From Sarcomyxa edulis (lineage: Eukaryota; Basidiomycota; Agaricomycetes; Agaricales; Mycenaceae): DNA of 64,000 nucleotides. The position numbers and the translations under genes were made by a program. This document shows, in pieces, positions 35,501-47,959 of this stretch. Within the stretch, counting starts at the first letter, position 1, and every line of letters starts with the position of its first letter. Below the pieces are notes generated by a model. It had not been told where the DNA came from. It did not search any database and saw nothing but the letters and a program-made list of their open reading frames with translations. The stretch covers positions 434,001 to 498,000 of the forward strand of contig QUOL01000005.1 in assembly GCA_009761415.1 (NCBI GenBank), read 5' to 3'.

Positions 35501-37149
35501 GGGTAATCCAACATATGAAAGAAAAGACTGAAAGGGCTTGAAATAGATAGCCTGTGGCACATCCATCATTCAGTCAGTGAACCGATGAGGGAGCAGGGAA
35601 AGAGGTATTACCAGGTAAAAAGAAAAAGAAAAACGCAGCAGTACCGACAGTCATGAAATACCTATACCTCGTAATCCCCCCGGCCTCCTCATCGTCTTCC
35701 GCATGGAGTGTGTTCAGCAATGTACAGGCCACTAGGTTCTGGGGCCATACCATACTCGCAGGCCATACCAGGAACCGTCTACAAAGCCCCGCAAGCCCGA
35801 ACCCCGTCAACTGCGTCGCCAAGACCAAAACGACGTTGAACCAATATCCAAGTTTGATGTTGTAGTAAATCTCAGAGACGACGATGGCGTTCAGAGCGTA
35901 CGGTGGTCCGACGGCGACGTTGGCCATGATGTAGACTAGGACGTGTTCTTTGATATTCCATGGACCGGGGTTGAGGGAGAATTCGAAGGAGAGAGGGGAG
36001 AGGAAGGGAAAGGGGATGCGAACGTGGTAGGTTGTTATGGGAAGGGAGAAAGCCAAGAATTTGCCGATGGGGTATGAGATGAGAAGGAGGGCGAGAGGGA
36101 CGACTGACGGGGCGGGTGATCGGAAGTTGAAGAATACGTTCATCCCGCTGGTGGCGCGCAGTTGACGAACATTAGATATGAAGGTGGGTGGGAGAGTCTG
36201 GAGGGGCTTACCTGCTAATCATGCAGAGAGCTAGACCGATAAACCACATCCGGATGGTCAAAGCAGGCATGTCGGGGTCATCAATATTCGAGACCGACGC
36301 GCGAACTTCGGGAAATGGACTGTCTTCCTCTTCTATCGCGTCAAAGTCAAATTCCATTCTATTTAATGAATGTGTGCGTGAGTTTATTGGGCCGACGCAG
36401 CCACAAGGGGATAAATGATGGATGGATGGGTGAATGAATTGTACATACTTGATAGAGCCCTCGCCTGTAGCGCTATAATCGTCCTCGTCCAGCATACTAG
36501 GGCTCATGCTCATGGATTCTGTTATGGAAGAGGGGTTTCGCTTGGGCTCTGGTCGAGCAGCGTCCGAGCCCTTTTCACTCGCGATGCCGGTCGAGGGCAA
36601 GGCTACATGGACCTCGCGCGATCCAGTAGTGCCTGTACCTGTATTATGGGCAGAATTGACTGTATTAATGCGGCGCATGCGGTATGGGTCATCTTGTGAA
36701 TGAGAGTGCGATTCCGTAGAGGGCGGTGTTTGTGGTGGGGGTAGATAAGGGAAGTGAGGTGAAGAAGGACCACCCGGAGGTGTAAGGACAGCGTCGGCGG
36801 GGAAACGAGCATGTGGGTTAAATGTAGGAGATGGGAACGCTATGGATGTGTCGCGAGATGGGTCGTTTGCGAATATAGGGTCTGGAGATGGTTTTAAGAT
36901 GGCGCGACCTGGATTTTGAGCATACTGTTCCTGGTGTTGTTGCTGTAGCTGCTGCTGCTGCTGTTCTGCTGTCGACGGAGGAAGAAAAGCAAAAACGTCC
37001 TCGTCCTCGCTCTCTTCGTCGTCTTCTTCCTCGAGAGAATAGGTGTACTGTGGGTCGCGATCAAATATACCCGCGGAGGTAGGAGGGCGTATGCCAGCGG
37101 AAGTATAAGGCCTAGATGAAGCAGCAGTCGATGGGGGCCTCCTAGACAT
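32518..37149 (-). CDS. OPT family oligopeptide transporter
   Basis: About a dozen exons give a transporter of roughly 950 aa. The N-terminal 270 aa are disordered, with a Gln-rich run and acidic patches (MSRRPPSTAASSRPYTSAG start). The core follows the family order: EVRASVSNIDDPDMPALTIR, SFEFSLNPGPWNIKEHVLV, NLVACTLLNTLH, WITPNNIPVNQLFG, GLGMSVLTFDWTEISWIGSP, WWAEVHIFAG, LMRNYPEVPDWWY, MTGQPISINLLAQIIPG, GHYVKIPPRATF, CPHNQVFYTASAVWGLIGP, GINYSSWFAVGF and the end NADWNRVPLRTIPAEGLPFT. These are hallmarks of OPT peptide or metal-chelate importers with 12-16 helices. One intron (33918-34638) is 721 nt, very long here, and the next (33566-33848) is 283 nt. Confidence 0.95.
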
Positions 37150-39929
37150 AGTTTTTGGGAAGAAAGAAGAAGAGAAAAAGGGAGAGATGTAGGAAAGAAG
37201 GGGGGAGGAGGCGAGGGTATGTAGTTGGTGGGAGCAAAGAGCTTCAGACAGCCTATCACTCTCAAGGCACAATCATTCCGTGCCTGCCATTTCCCATTTA
37301 TTAAATATTCTTTCCCTCTCTCTGCGTTCCACCTCTGCCAACCTGTGGCATCTTCATCATTCACGAGTATAGAACCATCTGTAGGTCTCCCGAAAATGAG
37401 CGAAAATTGCTCGAATTGTGCTCGACGACGATGGTCGAATTTCAGTCGCGTCTGCCTCTGAGGCCTGGTGCCGTAGCCGTCACCCTTTTCGAACCCGGTA
37501 CTCCGAGTAGCTTCCCCGGAATACACCTGTGAGTATTCTCTCCCCAAAAAAGCACCCAGCTGACACCCATTCCCTGCTATCTGTCCTATTAGCAGCCAAA
37601 GTATACCGGGTACCCAGTAACTCTGCGGCACAGCCTGGATCCACAGGCACGGCGTGAAGGGACTGCTATATCACAACGGGACGGCCGTACCTGCAACGTT
37701 CAAGAGGGCCCATGGGCCTTATCGCCGAGGCTATTCTTGGCCAAAAACACCCATGACCGGGAAACCGTTTTCTGCGTCTTTGGCCAGTACACTGGTCATT
37801 GACGTGCTGTCTTGTATTCTCTCTCTCAAGACTCGCAAACAGCCCAGCAACGAGTACGATCTTGACATGCATCTCTTACTCAGGCTTTCACTGGATCCGA
37901 TCATTCGTCCTGTAACGCCCAGGAACCCCAGGACATACCAACTACGGAACTTTTCCCTCTCGAGTATCTCCTACCTCCACGGTGACTTGGGTCTTAGCGC
38001 CCAGAGACTTGTCAACCTTTCTCAGGCTTTGTTTTCCGTTCCACTGTTAATTGACGCCCTCCCTGAGTAGGCTCAGCCTATAATGGTCTTTATCCACTGC
38101 TCTGTGCCCAATTCCCGGCGCCTCTGCTTCCTCATCGGCGGATATAGGTATATGGACCTCTGACATATCTACTCTAGTACTCTCTCCCCCTGGCCAGCGT
38201 TAGTCTGCGACACGTTCACAACACGAGCATCAGTGCATCACACTCTGTACCTATCGATGCTGTATACCAATCGATCTCTCGGCTGCCTCCGTATTTCAGC
38301 CCCTAAGACGGGTTTGTTTCCGTTACTCTATCCATCCCATCATGGAGTAACTTTCCTTCCAAGTAAGCTCTTCTCAAGTTTCTCACCAAAACATACCTTC
38401 ATTAACCCTGAATCCGGGTAGGTCATCCCGAATCACCTTCGTCTCCCATGGTACCCAAAAACAAAACAAGCACAGGCAGCAGAGTCAGAAAATAGCACGT
38501 CTATTCCTATTCCGAGTCTTCATTTCCCTCCCGTCCTCATCGAGTCCTCTGCTGATGTCCACACTCCATATAGCCTAAACGTTCTACGTCCGAGTCTTGT
38601 CTGCAGTGACTTTAACTACATCAAGACTCGAGAATTTATAGACCGGATTGTCTGTGTACTTACTTCTCCACGTAAGACCTCGACTTCGTCCGTTCATCTA
38701 CCGTGATACCCGGTGAGCCTTTATTCCTTATGACTCGCTTTCACAGCATTAAACTCTCGTTTGCTTCGACTTGTCATCATCAGAAAACCTGTGCGTGGTG
38801 TCGATCCGGCTATGCAGCACATACACTACTCACCAGTCTTGCAAGACTCTTATGATGTCGCAGCCCGCAGCGCAGTCAACGTTAAACTCTGGAGTCTAAG
38901 CTCATATCTTGTCGTTTTGAGCTGGACACAGAGATATGACGGTTGTCGTAAGGGCTATCAGGGACGCTGCGGCGAAACGAGGACTTGGCGGATCATTCAA
39001 GCATCCTCTCCCGTCGCGGGAGGCTCATACTTGGGATATCGCTAGGAAAATTTCGCCCTTCCTCGATCTTTTGCTTCTGCTCGTCTACCTAGGATGCTGG
39101 AGGCGTGAGATTGGCATTCCAGTTCAGCCACCTTCGAAGAGCGTTTTGTAAGAGGCGAACGGCTCATTCTAGCTCATTTCTCGGCACTTTTTCTCTTGTT
39201 TCAAGTATCTACCCAGTGCCCAGCCACTCCATATTGCCTTGGGAGTCATATTCGTCTTGGAGTATTGACTTTCCTCCACGCGACCACTCTTGTCTCCATG
39301 GTGTCCTTATTCAAATTCTGAATATCTTGGAACAGACGGAAAATTGATGTTCATGCTCACGTAGGTGGGTTCAACTGTCATAATGACTTCCCACCTCATC
39401 GACGCTTGTTTCGGTGCCCGGGCGCCTGACTTTGTCTCGTCCTGTGAGCTTGGAACGCCACACGGACCAGTTGGACCAACTTTTTCATTACGCTGGGAAC
39501 TCTGGACGTCTCTGGACTCCACGAGGCAGCACTTGCGGAGGGTTGTATAGTTGCTTTCATTATCCGACGTATATCTTTATAATACCTGCTTGTAGGTACT
39601 TGGCTTCGTCCGAATGCCCGCGAACTTGGTCAATAGCACGTTCAAAAATAAAAGGCGCGCTTGCACGTGACCGGATTTACCGTCGCGTCTCAGTCGCGTC
39701 GAAAACTCGAAATGCAGAAGTAAGGACAAGTGATTCAGTGAGTTGTTGAAAGCGTACTCATACCCATAGAACAGAGATGGGTCTCTCGAAATTGCCTCGT
39801 GATGCGAGGTGGTGAGCCTCGCGAGTAGGTTTGCTGGACTCTCAATGTTCGTAGAATTCAATATATGTATATTCTTGATAGTCAAGTCGAGGGATCGTTA
39901 CTCTATCTATCTATGGGATAGGACAAAGC
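37150..39929. other. long intergenic region between OPT gene and right arm
   Basis: About 2.8 kb with no gene I can support. A 138-codon plus-strand ORF (37654-38070) and an open stretch at about 38510-38690 look mildly protein-like but have no motif or convincing exon partners. They could be relics of a dead gene or element. The first part should hold the OPT promoter. Confidence 0.4.
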
Positions 39930-40874
39930 CAAAAGAAACTGAGAAGTAAGTAATGAAGGAATGCAACCTGAAACGCTATGACATAAGATCTAAATAAGGT
40001 GGAAATGGACTGATGGGTAGAGGTAATAGGAAATTTGGACAGGACGGGACGGGTAAAGGTATATAACTTGAAGAGGGACAGAGAGGAGATGAGACGAGGG
40101 AGAAGACAAAACAAGACAAGAGGGAACATGATGATCCAGACGAGAGAAAGAGAAGGAAGGAAAAAGAAACAAAAGTGATGATGAGCCGCACACGGTGGTG
40201 ATCACGGTGATCTAGTAGGAAATGGGCAGGAAAGAGGGAGAGGGAGAGGGAGAGAAGGAAACAGAGAGAAGGAAACAGAGAGAGAGACGACATGTAGACC
40301 GAAATAAATTACAGATGAATGGAAAGGAGGAAAGGAAAGAGAAATCGATGGGACACAAATTGAAGAAGATATAGATGACGGGAAAGAGGAAGGAAAAAGA
40401 GAGAGAGGGAAACGTTGACAAAGTGGAGAGAAAGATTAGGTCTAGATGACAAGGAAACAAATCAATTGGGAAAGTGAGAGAACGTTAGGTATAGATTATG
40501 GGAAAGAGAGAGGAAAGAAAGAGATAGGGAATGGATAGAAGAACTGAACAGGACAAAAGAGAATAACAGATACGAGACAGGAAAATAGCTGCAACCCTTT
40601 TTGCGGACACCGTAACCTAGCTGATGCCATTTCGCTTCTTGGAGTTCTTCATTTTCATTTTTCGATTTGTGAACTTGTGAACTCGGCGCGAAGCTGCACA
40701 GCGTGGGTGGTGTGGTTGCGGTTGTGGTTGTGGTTGTATTTTTGTGATGTTATGACTGGGATGAAGGACGACCACGATGGAGGACACCAGGAGTGCATCG
40801 AGGATGCACCGGAAGAGCCATTGACAGTTAGACTAAGCGAGATTGATTGATTGATAGCTTCAGCTCACAACACC

Positions 40875-43800
40875 TCACTTCTTCGAGTTTCTTTTCTTCG
40901 ATTTTCGAGCTCGACGTGAAGCTGGGCGGCGTGGGGGGTGGTTATGTTGGGTCGTGGAATGTTCTTTGTGACTTGTAGATAGACCCGAGAGCGTTGTCAA
41001 AGTGTTGTTGTGGTTGGCGCTCACGAGGGAGGTAACTTCGGACTCGGAGCTAGGGCCGAGAGCGAAATTTGGAGTCTTAGAGATGACTTCAGGCTGGAGG
41101 GAGCTGGAAGTGGAATTGGAAGTGGAATTGGAAGTGGATGCTGTGGATTCTGTGGATGGATCCTCGGTGATGGTATTGGTATGGTCATCGACATGATGGA
41201 TAGGCTCAGAAACATTGTAGACGGACTTGCACTCGGGCATTGTTGGTGCAGCTTCGATGTTTGCTACATGTTTGGTCTCTTCGGAATTGGGACAGCCGAG
41301 CTCTGACTTTGTGGCCTCGAGCGTGGTAACCGTGAGCGGGTACCCAAGAGACGAGGGAGCCGGGAAAAACTAACTGATAAATTGAAGGATATCAGTAAAC
41401 AAACACGCTCGAAGAGAAGTTTAGCAACACTTACAGAGACAGTGGAGATTGCATCCGCGTTTGCGACAGATGAGTAAGGCAAAATTGGAGCTCTTCTAGA
41501 TTGGAGCCTGGTAGACTTCCGTCGAGAGAGCTGGGAAGTGGAGGGTAAGAACCTTCGCACTGGGAAGCTATTGTAGAAACTTACTGGTGCTGGGGCCGAA
41601 GGCGCATACAGATGATCCAGACTAGCCGAGGGATCTGCAGAGAAATTGATGGTGGGGGTGGAAGGGGACAGGTGGAAGGGGGGGAAGGGTGGGAGGGAGG
41701 TGGGAGGAGTGTAGATGGGGGGAGGGGTCTAAAGATGGGGCATATGCATGAGCAACACAAAAATAGAGAAACAGATTTCGCGCAACTTACGGGGAGGCTA
41801 GAAGGAGGCGCGTCTAATACTTCGACTACACCTTCGGACGCTGAGACCGTTGCGGTCGAAGGAGGAGTGAAGGTGGAGGACGTCTCGGGGGAGAGAGAGG
41901 AGGAGGAGGAGGAGGAGGAGGAGGAGGAGGAGGAGGAGGAGGAGGAGGAGGAGGAGGAGCATGAGAAGGAAAATTTCTACGAAGACAAAACATTGATATT
42001 GGGTACCTGAAACTTGAGGAAAGCAAAGAGCTTACAAAGGGGGTAGAGACGTCCAACACTGTACAATCAGCAACAGGAGCATGCAAGGCTTTGGCTACAA
42101 CGGGCGCAAAGAATGTAAATTGAGCTTCAGGAAGGGAAGCTGCGACGAATGGAGATCTGTCTGGACCAGATGAGGCGAGGCAACGCGACTGACGAGAGCT
42201 CAGAAGAAAGGAAGATCGGCGAGGTGGGAGAGAAGATGAAGGAGATCGACGTCTAGGAGGGGGATCCGACAGAATAGCCGGAAGGGAAGTCTTCTGAAGA
42301 GCGAGAAAAGTTAGTGAGTTAATGATATTTGTCTCACATAAGACACCACTCACGGAAGATGTTTCTAGGATGGGAGTTGTGATGGGAGATGCGTCGGGCA
42401 CTTCAACAAGCAGGGAGGGTCCAGCAAGTAAGAGACCGGAAGTCTAAGAAATGAACATCAGTAATGAGGATCAAACCGAGCCGCGAACAAGAAACCAGGA
42501 CTTACGCGATCATCAGATTGGGATGCTGAGAGCTCTTGAGTCTGGGCACCTGTAAGAGTACCCAAAATCAACGAGTCGCCGGCAACATTTGACTTTGTCC
42601 CAAAGTCCTCAAGCACTGAGACCTCGGGAGCCACGAAGAGAACGCCAGGAAGATCGTTCGAAACCTCTAGCACGAGACTACATAAAGACTCATCGACAGC
42701 TGTACCATCTTCCTTGGATTTGGTAATGGGCAGATCAATGGGCAATTTGCATATTACGGCCGCGCGAGTTGTAGATGGACGAGAACTCGAGAGAGTGTCC
42801 GAGTCAGCGACGATGACACGGTGATCTATATCCGAAAAGTCTTCCTTGACTGGAGACCCTGCGAGCACAGCTGTGTTGGTAGATATTTCCTCTGCGAGCG
42901 CGAAGGGAAGGATCTGATCTACAAGTGATTTGGGAGAAGAAACAACAGACGACATGGACCCAGAGAGAACATCGGAATCCGTACCAGGTACAGAAGCAGT
43001 GGACGTAACCGAATTTGATATCTCGGTCGAGAGAGCGCTAGACGTATTGCTCGGCGAATATTGGAGAATCATATCCGCAATCAATGGGGAGAGAAGAGGG
43101 GAGGGTGAGTGAAAAGGAAGTTGATTGAGGATAGACAAGGTGGATTTAAGTAGATCATCGGTAACAGAAGTTTCTCGAAGTACGCCAGCAGATACAACCG
43201 TTGTAGAAACCTCGCGCTCGAGTTCGACAGAGTCATCGATCGACACGGATGGTACAGCAAGATCCACGACTAGCGTAGGGACAGCACGAGAGGGGGATCG
43301 CTCGAGAGTAGATGGTGTGGATTCAAAAAGATGACTGGACCCCGACGCGTCTTCGAAGGTGATGATGGATACAACTGCAGGGGTGGAACTGGCCTCAACA
43401 TATGTGTCTTGCACGTTGTCAACCTGATTGATATGAGAGGTCAGTGAAATTGGAAGTAAACAACGATGGACTACACTCACGTTTGCAGATACTTGACCAT
43501 CAACAACATCTTCGAAATCAGACAAGCGAAGAGCTTGTTTGAACAAGTCAAAGGCTTCCGTCATACGCTTATCAAATTGCAATCTGTCCTGTTTGCACTG
43601 CTTTATTTCGATGAGGCACAACATCAAAATCATCCATTCCATAGATCTGAGAGGAGACTCAGAAAAGGCCATAACCGGGAATGGCAGTGGGTCGGGAGAA
43701 GACGGATTATCGTGGTGATCGGCACCCAAGGTTGAGACGGGCGTAGATGAAACCGAAAGGTGAGATGTAGGCATATCGAGTGGCAGAGGGCTTGAATTGG

Positions 43801-44239
43801 GAAATTTGGCTCTGGTATGGCCAGTGACAATGAGAGCGATGATGATGAGCAGGAGGACAATGATTGTCATCAGGAAAATGAAAAGGAGGATAACCGCATA
43901 TGTGCTGAGAATATCCACTTTGCAAGTGGATATGACCTGTTCCGCGATCTGAGTGACGGGGACAAGCCGTGTGGGGTCTGGCATTGGAGCCGACTGGATG
44001 GTTTTGGCGATATTGATACATTTTGGACCTGGAAGAATGGATTCTGCCGCCGATAAAGCGATCTCGATAGCAGTGGCAACTTTGAGTGATGCCAAAGCAA
44101 TGGTGGGTGTCCAGTGGCGGGCGACGAAGTTCTGATATTTTTCCAACATGACATGACCAGACAAGAAGTCAAAGATATTGACCTGGGGACAAATTGATAG
44201 GTACTTTGAAAATATGAGGTCGGGGACTTGGGAGGCCAT
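40875..44239 (-). CDS. Ser/Thr-rich single-pass membrane protein, right-arm copy
   Basis: Paralogue of the left-arm gene with the same intron pattern, beginning MASQVPDLIFSKYL. The TM helix (LLFIFLMTIIVLLLIIIALIV) and the flanking exon 1 sequence differ strongly from the left copy. From exon 2 on, the text is almost the same, for example ILPFALAEEISTNTAVL, DIDHRVIVADSDTLSSSRPS and ELSASQSDDR. Unlike the left copy it has a long poly-Ser run from an expanded triplet array, and it lacks about 60 residues near the C-terminus before KSVYNVSEPIHHVDDH. It ends RKSKKRNSKK. All exons stay open, so both copies look functional. The start was set by matching CCACCATGGCC to the left copy; the frame is open further upstream to 44362. 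Function is unknown. Confidence 0.7.
41897..41959. repeat. coding trinucleotide array (GGA/TCC), poly-Ser
   Basis: Twenty-one uninterrupted GGA-type triplets on the plus strand. On the coding strand they read as TCC, giving about twenty serines. The left-arm gene has only six or so serines at this place, interrupted by other codons. Confidence 0.9.
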
Positions 44240-44280
44240 GGTGGTAGTAGGAATTGAGAAAACAGTTTGGCCGTTCCTGC

Positions 44281-44288
44281 TATTTATA
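44281..44288 (-). promoter_or_regulatory. TATA box of right-arm membrane gene
   Basis: TATAAATA on the minus strand, about 42 bp ahead of the start, matching the left-arm element. Confidence 0.6.
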
Positions 44289-44900
44289 TTTCGGAAGTGT
44301 GGGAAAATATCGAGAGACGTCCAGCAATCACTCGTCACAAGGGTAGGGTGGTCGTCACGCACGACAACTAGATAAGGGTCTTTATCAATGTCTGAGGTAC
44401 CTCCTATGATTAAACCGTCAAAGATTGCGACCGTTGATCGTCATGAATTGGTAGGAAGTTCGATATCATAAGTTAGTTAGTTCAAAGCTCAATTTTCAAG
44501 AACCTGCAAACAAGACACTCACGAGTACAAGGAACCTTCCCCGGTCATACTTTCTATTGTCTTCGACCGTTGTTTGGGCCGCTACCCAGAGATAAGGCGC
44601 ATGCCCGATGCGGGACTGGAACGGAAGCAAATTGTCAGTCGCACAAGTACTTCCGTTTCAGGAAATCTCAAGAGGAAACATGGGCCGAAGAATTTGACAT
44701 TGAGACTGCGCTACAACGCTCGTCAAGATATATACAATGGGGTGAGTTCGTCAATGCAGCTACAGATCAGACGCAGCTCCCCAGTCTCGGTAGATCATCG
44801 GGTGGTTCGGCGCGGCGAAACGTGACGTCCTGCACAAAATATATAGGCAAACACATCTTCTTCTTCTGGCGGGAAAGGGAAGTATCGAGCACTGACTCTG

Positions 44901-46071
44901 ATTGCGACTTGCGAGCTTTGCAGTCCGAGAGATGAACCAGTCGGTTGTAGAATACGTCGAACATAACTCCGACCCATTGGAGCGCTCGCTAGACTGCTCT
45001 CAAGCTGCGAGGCAGGAGATGTTCTAGCAGTAGCAACGGGGAGCCTAGAAGACCGTGACAATAGTCCAGGGTGATACGGTCGAAGACGAAGCGAGGCACC
45101 CATTGCAATCAGATATGTCGACGACTGCTCCCAGTACGAGACATAGAGTCAAGGACATCCGCGGGACCATAGAGTTCCTAAGAAACTCTTCGAGTCGAGC
45201 TAATTGCATGTACAAGAGTAATCGCGTCATCGTTACTGTCAAGAAATCTGGGCAGAGACAACTCACAGATTTCTTGATCCACACTCTATCTCGGTCCCTT
45301 GCGAGTCTGCCATTGGAAATTATTTCGTTCAGTGTGTTGTTGTCGCTGGCCGAGATCTGAAACAAACCGGGTTCGATCGTGCGTAGAAGGTCGTCGACCC
45401 CAAGTCACACTTCAAAAGGTGCCCAGTTCCTCAAAGCCCCAGGATACATACAGAAGCGCGATCACAGTGCTCGGGACATGGGGACATGGACGTCGATGGA
45501 GGTTCATACGTTCAAGCTTCAAGTAACGTCCACAGCAAATTTGATTTCAAACTCCGATATAGGAGGATATAGCTGAGGCGATCGCGACTCTCGAGTCATC
45601 TTGCATCCTAGCAGGAATATTCATCCATATCTCTCATGGCATGTTGTCTATGTAAAAGAACGCTCAGGCTGCAGCTCATACCTCAATGGAAGACCTACTA
45701 GGTCGCGTCCATCGTCACCCCGAGTCAACCCCGAGTCAGCGCGCATCGAGAATTCTTTTGCTCGAATACCAGAGGACAACGGAGAGGAGTACAACACGAG
45801 CTTCTCCGCTTGTTTTCCCTTTCAAGATACTCAATCATCTACTTAGTCTACGTTCGACACGTTGTGACTCTTTCGACCATGGTATGAATCGTTGCAATAC
45901 CTCACGAATCTTCAAGAAAGGAAATTTATCCCTTCCATGGTTTCCACTATCCTTACGCATCTCCTCTTCACCCTCAGTGGTCTCTCGCCTCCAAAAGACT
46001 CACAAGATAGTCCGCATGATGCGCGATGTTGCTCGCCAAGCTTGGGGTCCAATCCAGTCCTTTTCGTAACA
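44901..46071. other. intergenic, no supported gene
   Basis: About 1.2 kb. Minus-strand ORFs (44795-45103, 45045-45365) have some hydrophobic content but do not join into a recognisable protein. Nothing else stands out. Confidence 0.4.
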
Positions 46072-46587
46072 CTACAGTAGGCCACCTTCGAGTAAGCCAG
46101 ATGTTCGAAACCTGCGTAGGCATACACGTACCGTAGGACACAGGTATTCCGGTAACACTCCTCCTCGGACTAGCCGCCATCGATCATTGTTATCACCCTC
46201 ATTCTCCCAACCTCCGCAATTCTCGCAACAGTGCTCTAATCGATGTTCCGGGATCAGCACCTCCACCTCCTTAATTCCCTCTGCATCCGTGGACTTCACC
46301 AAAAGAACAGGAGGGTCGAGAGACATCAGGAAATCGAACGTTTCCGAACTCTGCTCGAATCCTGAATTTGCTCTGGGATCGTACCAGAATCGACAACGTC
46401 CATGGCTGGAGGGAGCTAAATATCTTCCTGGTATGTCCAGACGCACCACGATACGACTAGCAGCCATACCATATGCTCTAGCGAAGAGGAGATACCAGGC
46501 GCTGCCTTTGTGACCCAAGGCAAATTGTAAGCCATTTGAATGAGTAAAATCGTGGATGTAGGTCGATTTTGTGTCCATGATGGGCAT
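46072..46587 (-). CDS. unrecognised 171-aa protein
   Basis: A single open frame starting MPIMDTKSTYIHDFTHSNG with a fairly even amino-acid mix. It contains WYLLFARAYGMAASRIVVR, FDFLMSLDPPVLLVK and a Cys pair with acidic context (HCCENCGGW). No domain is recognised. Composition and absence of long homopolymers support coding more than neighbouring ORFs do. There is no signal peptide or membrane segment. The second ATG (MDTKS) three codons later is equally possible. The Cys-Cys-x2-Cys cluster near residue 118 may bind a metal, but only on appearance. Confidence 0.5.
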   Translation of the reverse strand: MPIMDTKSTYIHDFTHSNGLQFALGHKGSAWYLLFARAYGMAASRIVVRLDIPGRYLAPSSHGRCRFWYDPRANSGFEQSSETFDFLMSLDPPVLLVKSTDAEGIKEVEVLIPEHRLEHCCENCGGWENEGDNNDRWRLVRGGVLPEYLCPTVRVCLRRFRTSGLLEGGLL

Positions 46588-46777
46588 GTGAGTATCGTTG
46601 GTATCGGTGAAGGTGTTGTGTTATCTAGAATGGGTGTGTCGAGGCAGTGCTTCAGTAGTATACGGCCGTCTCGGGTACTTGCTGTGTAAGTTTCACAGGT
46701 ATCATGTCGTAACACCGAATTGTAGTACTACAAAGTCTTGATACAAAGTGTACACCCAAAAAATGAGATATGGTAAA

Positions 46778-47959
46778 TCAGAGCGAGCCAGCTATCAAGT
46801 TCGAATTGGAAGCGTTTTCGTCATCTTGTTCATCTTCGCCACCCCAAAGGTTGAAGACGGGACTCCGTAACTTCCTGTTTCTTCGACCTGAAAGACCGCC
46901 GAATCTTCCAATGGTAGCCTGCGCCCCTTCCACGCCCTTAGTTCCTGTTGCCGTTCGTTTGGGCGCGATGAGAGCCGTGACCAGTTCCTCTGAGGTTGGG
47001 GCTAGAACGGGTGCTGGAGTTGCCTCCAGTCCCATTCGTCTGGCCGTTCGCTCCTGCTATCAACGCAAAAATGAATCAGTCAGTCACGCTCGTATGAGAC
47101 AATAAGTCATCACCAATCCACCTGCAGAACTCGAGTCGTTGTCAACCCTCGGCGAAGCAATGCCAAAGAGATCCGTGATGATAGTATGCATATCTTTCTC
47201 CGCCAGATTCGCAGGAGACGGACTTCGTGCACCGCTCTCAGTTGGGGTGACACGAGCGATCTCCCGTGCACGAGCTAACATCAACGCTGTCGGCATCCCA
47301 AGTTTCAGCCCTTCTTCGAGCGAGAGGGGGGAGTCGCGGGCGCAGAGCTCGGCATAGCGGGGAATGAGGTGATTTTCATCAATGTGAAAGCGATGGTATA
47401 GGACGATTCGATCGATGGGAGGCATTTTTTCTGCCTTTTCGAGCTCGCGAACTGCTAGGCTCTTAACCTCAGCGAATGACCATTGGTCGGCGAGGGTGAG
47501 GATTGTAGACCAGTCCTCGACGGATGTCTCATACAGCGAATATTTTCTGCAATGGAGACAAAGAGATCGTGAGCGTCAGCCTGGATATTCAATCCTATGA
47601 TGACGATGCTTACGGATTATAGAAGACCCATAGCAAACGCTCAAACTCGGAAGCTTTGACCTCGAGGACGATAGCGTTAGAGTCGGAGGTGCCCTGCGCG
47701 GGCTTTCCTGGAGACGCGGGTGTCGCTAGTTTATCCCGAAAAAATGAAGATTCCCGTTCGAAAAAGTAACGGTGGACGCGGAATAGTTGGTGCTCGACCT
47801 GTAGAAACAATCCTGTCAACCTATCAAAGCAAATGCAGCAGAGTCGATAGATCATACTAAGAAATGTATATCACCACCATTGATATAATAAGGTTTGTTA
47901 TGTTCCAGTTGCTTGAACAAGTCATTAGACTGGGCTCCTGGTGTGGAATTCTGCGACAT
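46778..47959 (-). CDS. BTB/POZ domain protein (BTB-2)
   Basis: Exon 1 starts at 47959 (MSQNSTPGAQSND) and reads KPYYINGGDIHFL. After an intron comes VEHQLFRVHRYFFERESSFF, RDKLATPASP, IVLEVKASEFERLLWVFYNP, then KYSLYETSVEDWSTILTLAD and WSFAEVKSLAVRELEKAE, matching the BTB fold and its following helices. The C-terminal part has LARAREIARVTPTESGARSP and an Arg/Lys-rich GRFGGLSGRRNRKLRS with an acidic end, a possible nuclear targeting patch. Intron 1 sits at the same protein position as in BTB-1, though overall similarity is modest. The usual role is adaptor for protein-protein interaction; partner is unknown. Confidence 0.88.

Larger units (their letters stand above)
39930..44900. repeat. right arm of the large imperfect inverted repeat
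   Basis: Reverse complement of about 24250-29600. Identity by eye is high in the coding centre, moderate in the promoter block, and low in the first coding exon. The upstream block in this arm is at about 44240-44860. It contains a 190-nt deletion within the last coding exon relative to the left arm (after AATGCCCGAG near 41240). Confidence 0.85.

Noticed and set aside
37654..38070. 138-codon plus-strand ORF
   Set aside because: No motif, no partner exons, no promoter; composition only slightly protein-like. Kept as an intergenic note.
24250..44900. A transposon with long terminal inverted repeats
   Set aside because: No transposase, integrase or target duplication found; cargo genes are ordinary host genes, and arms carry an intact host-like gene.
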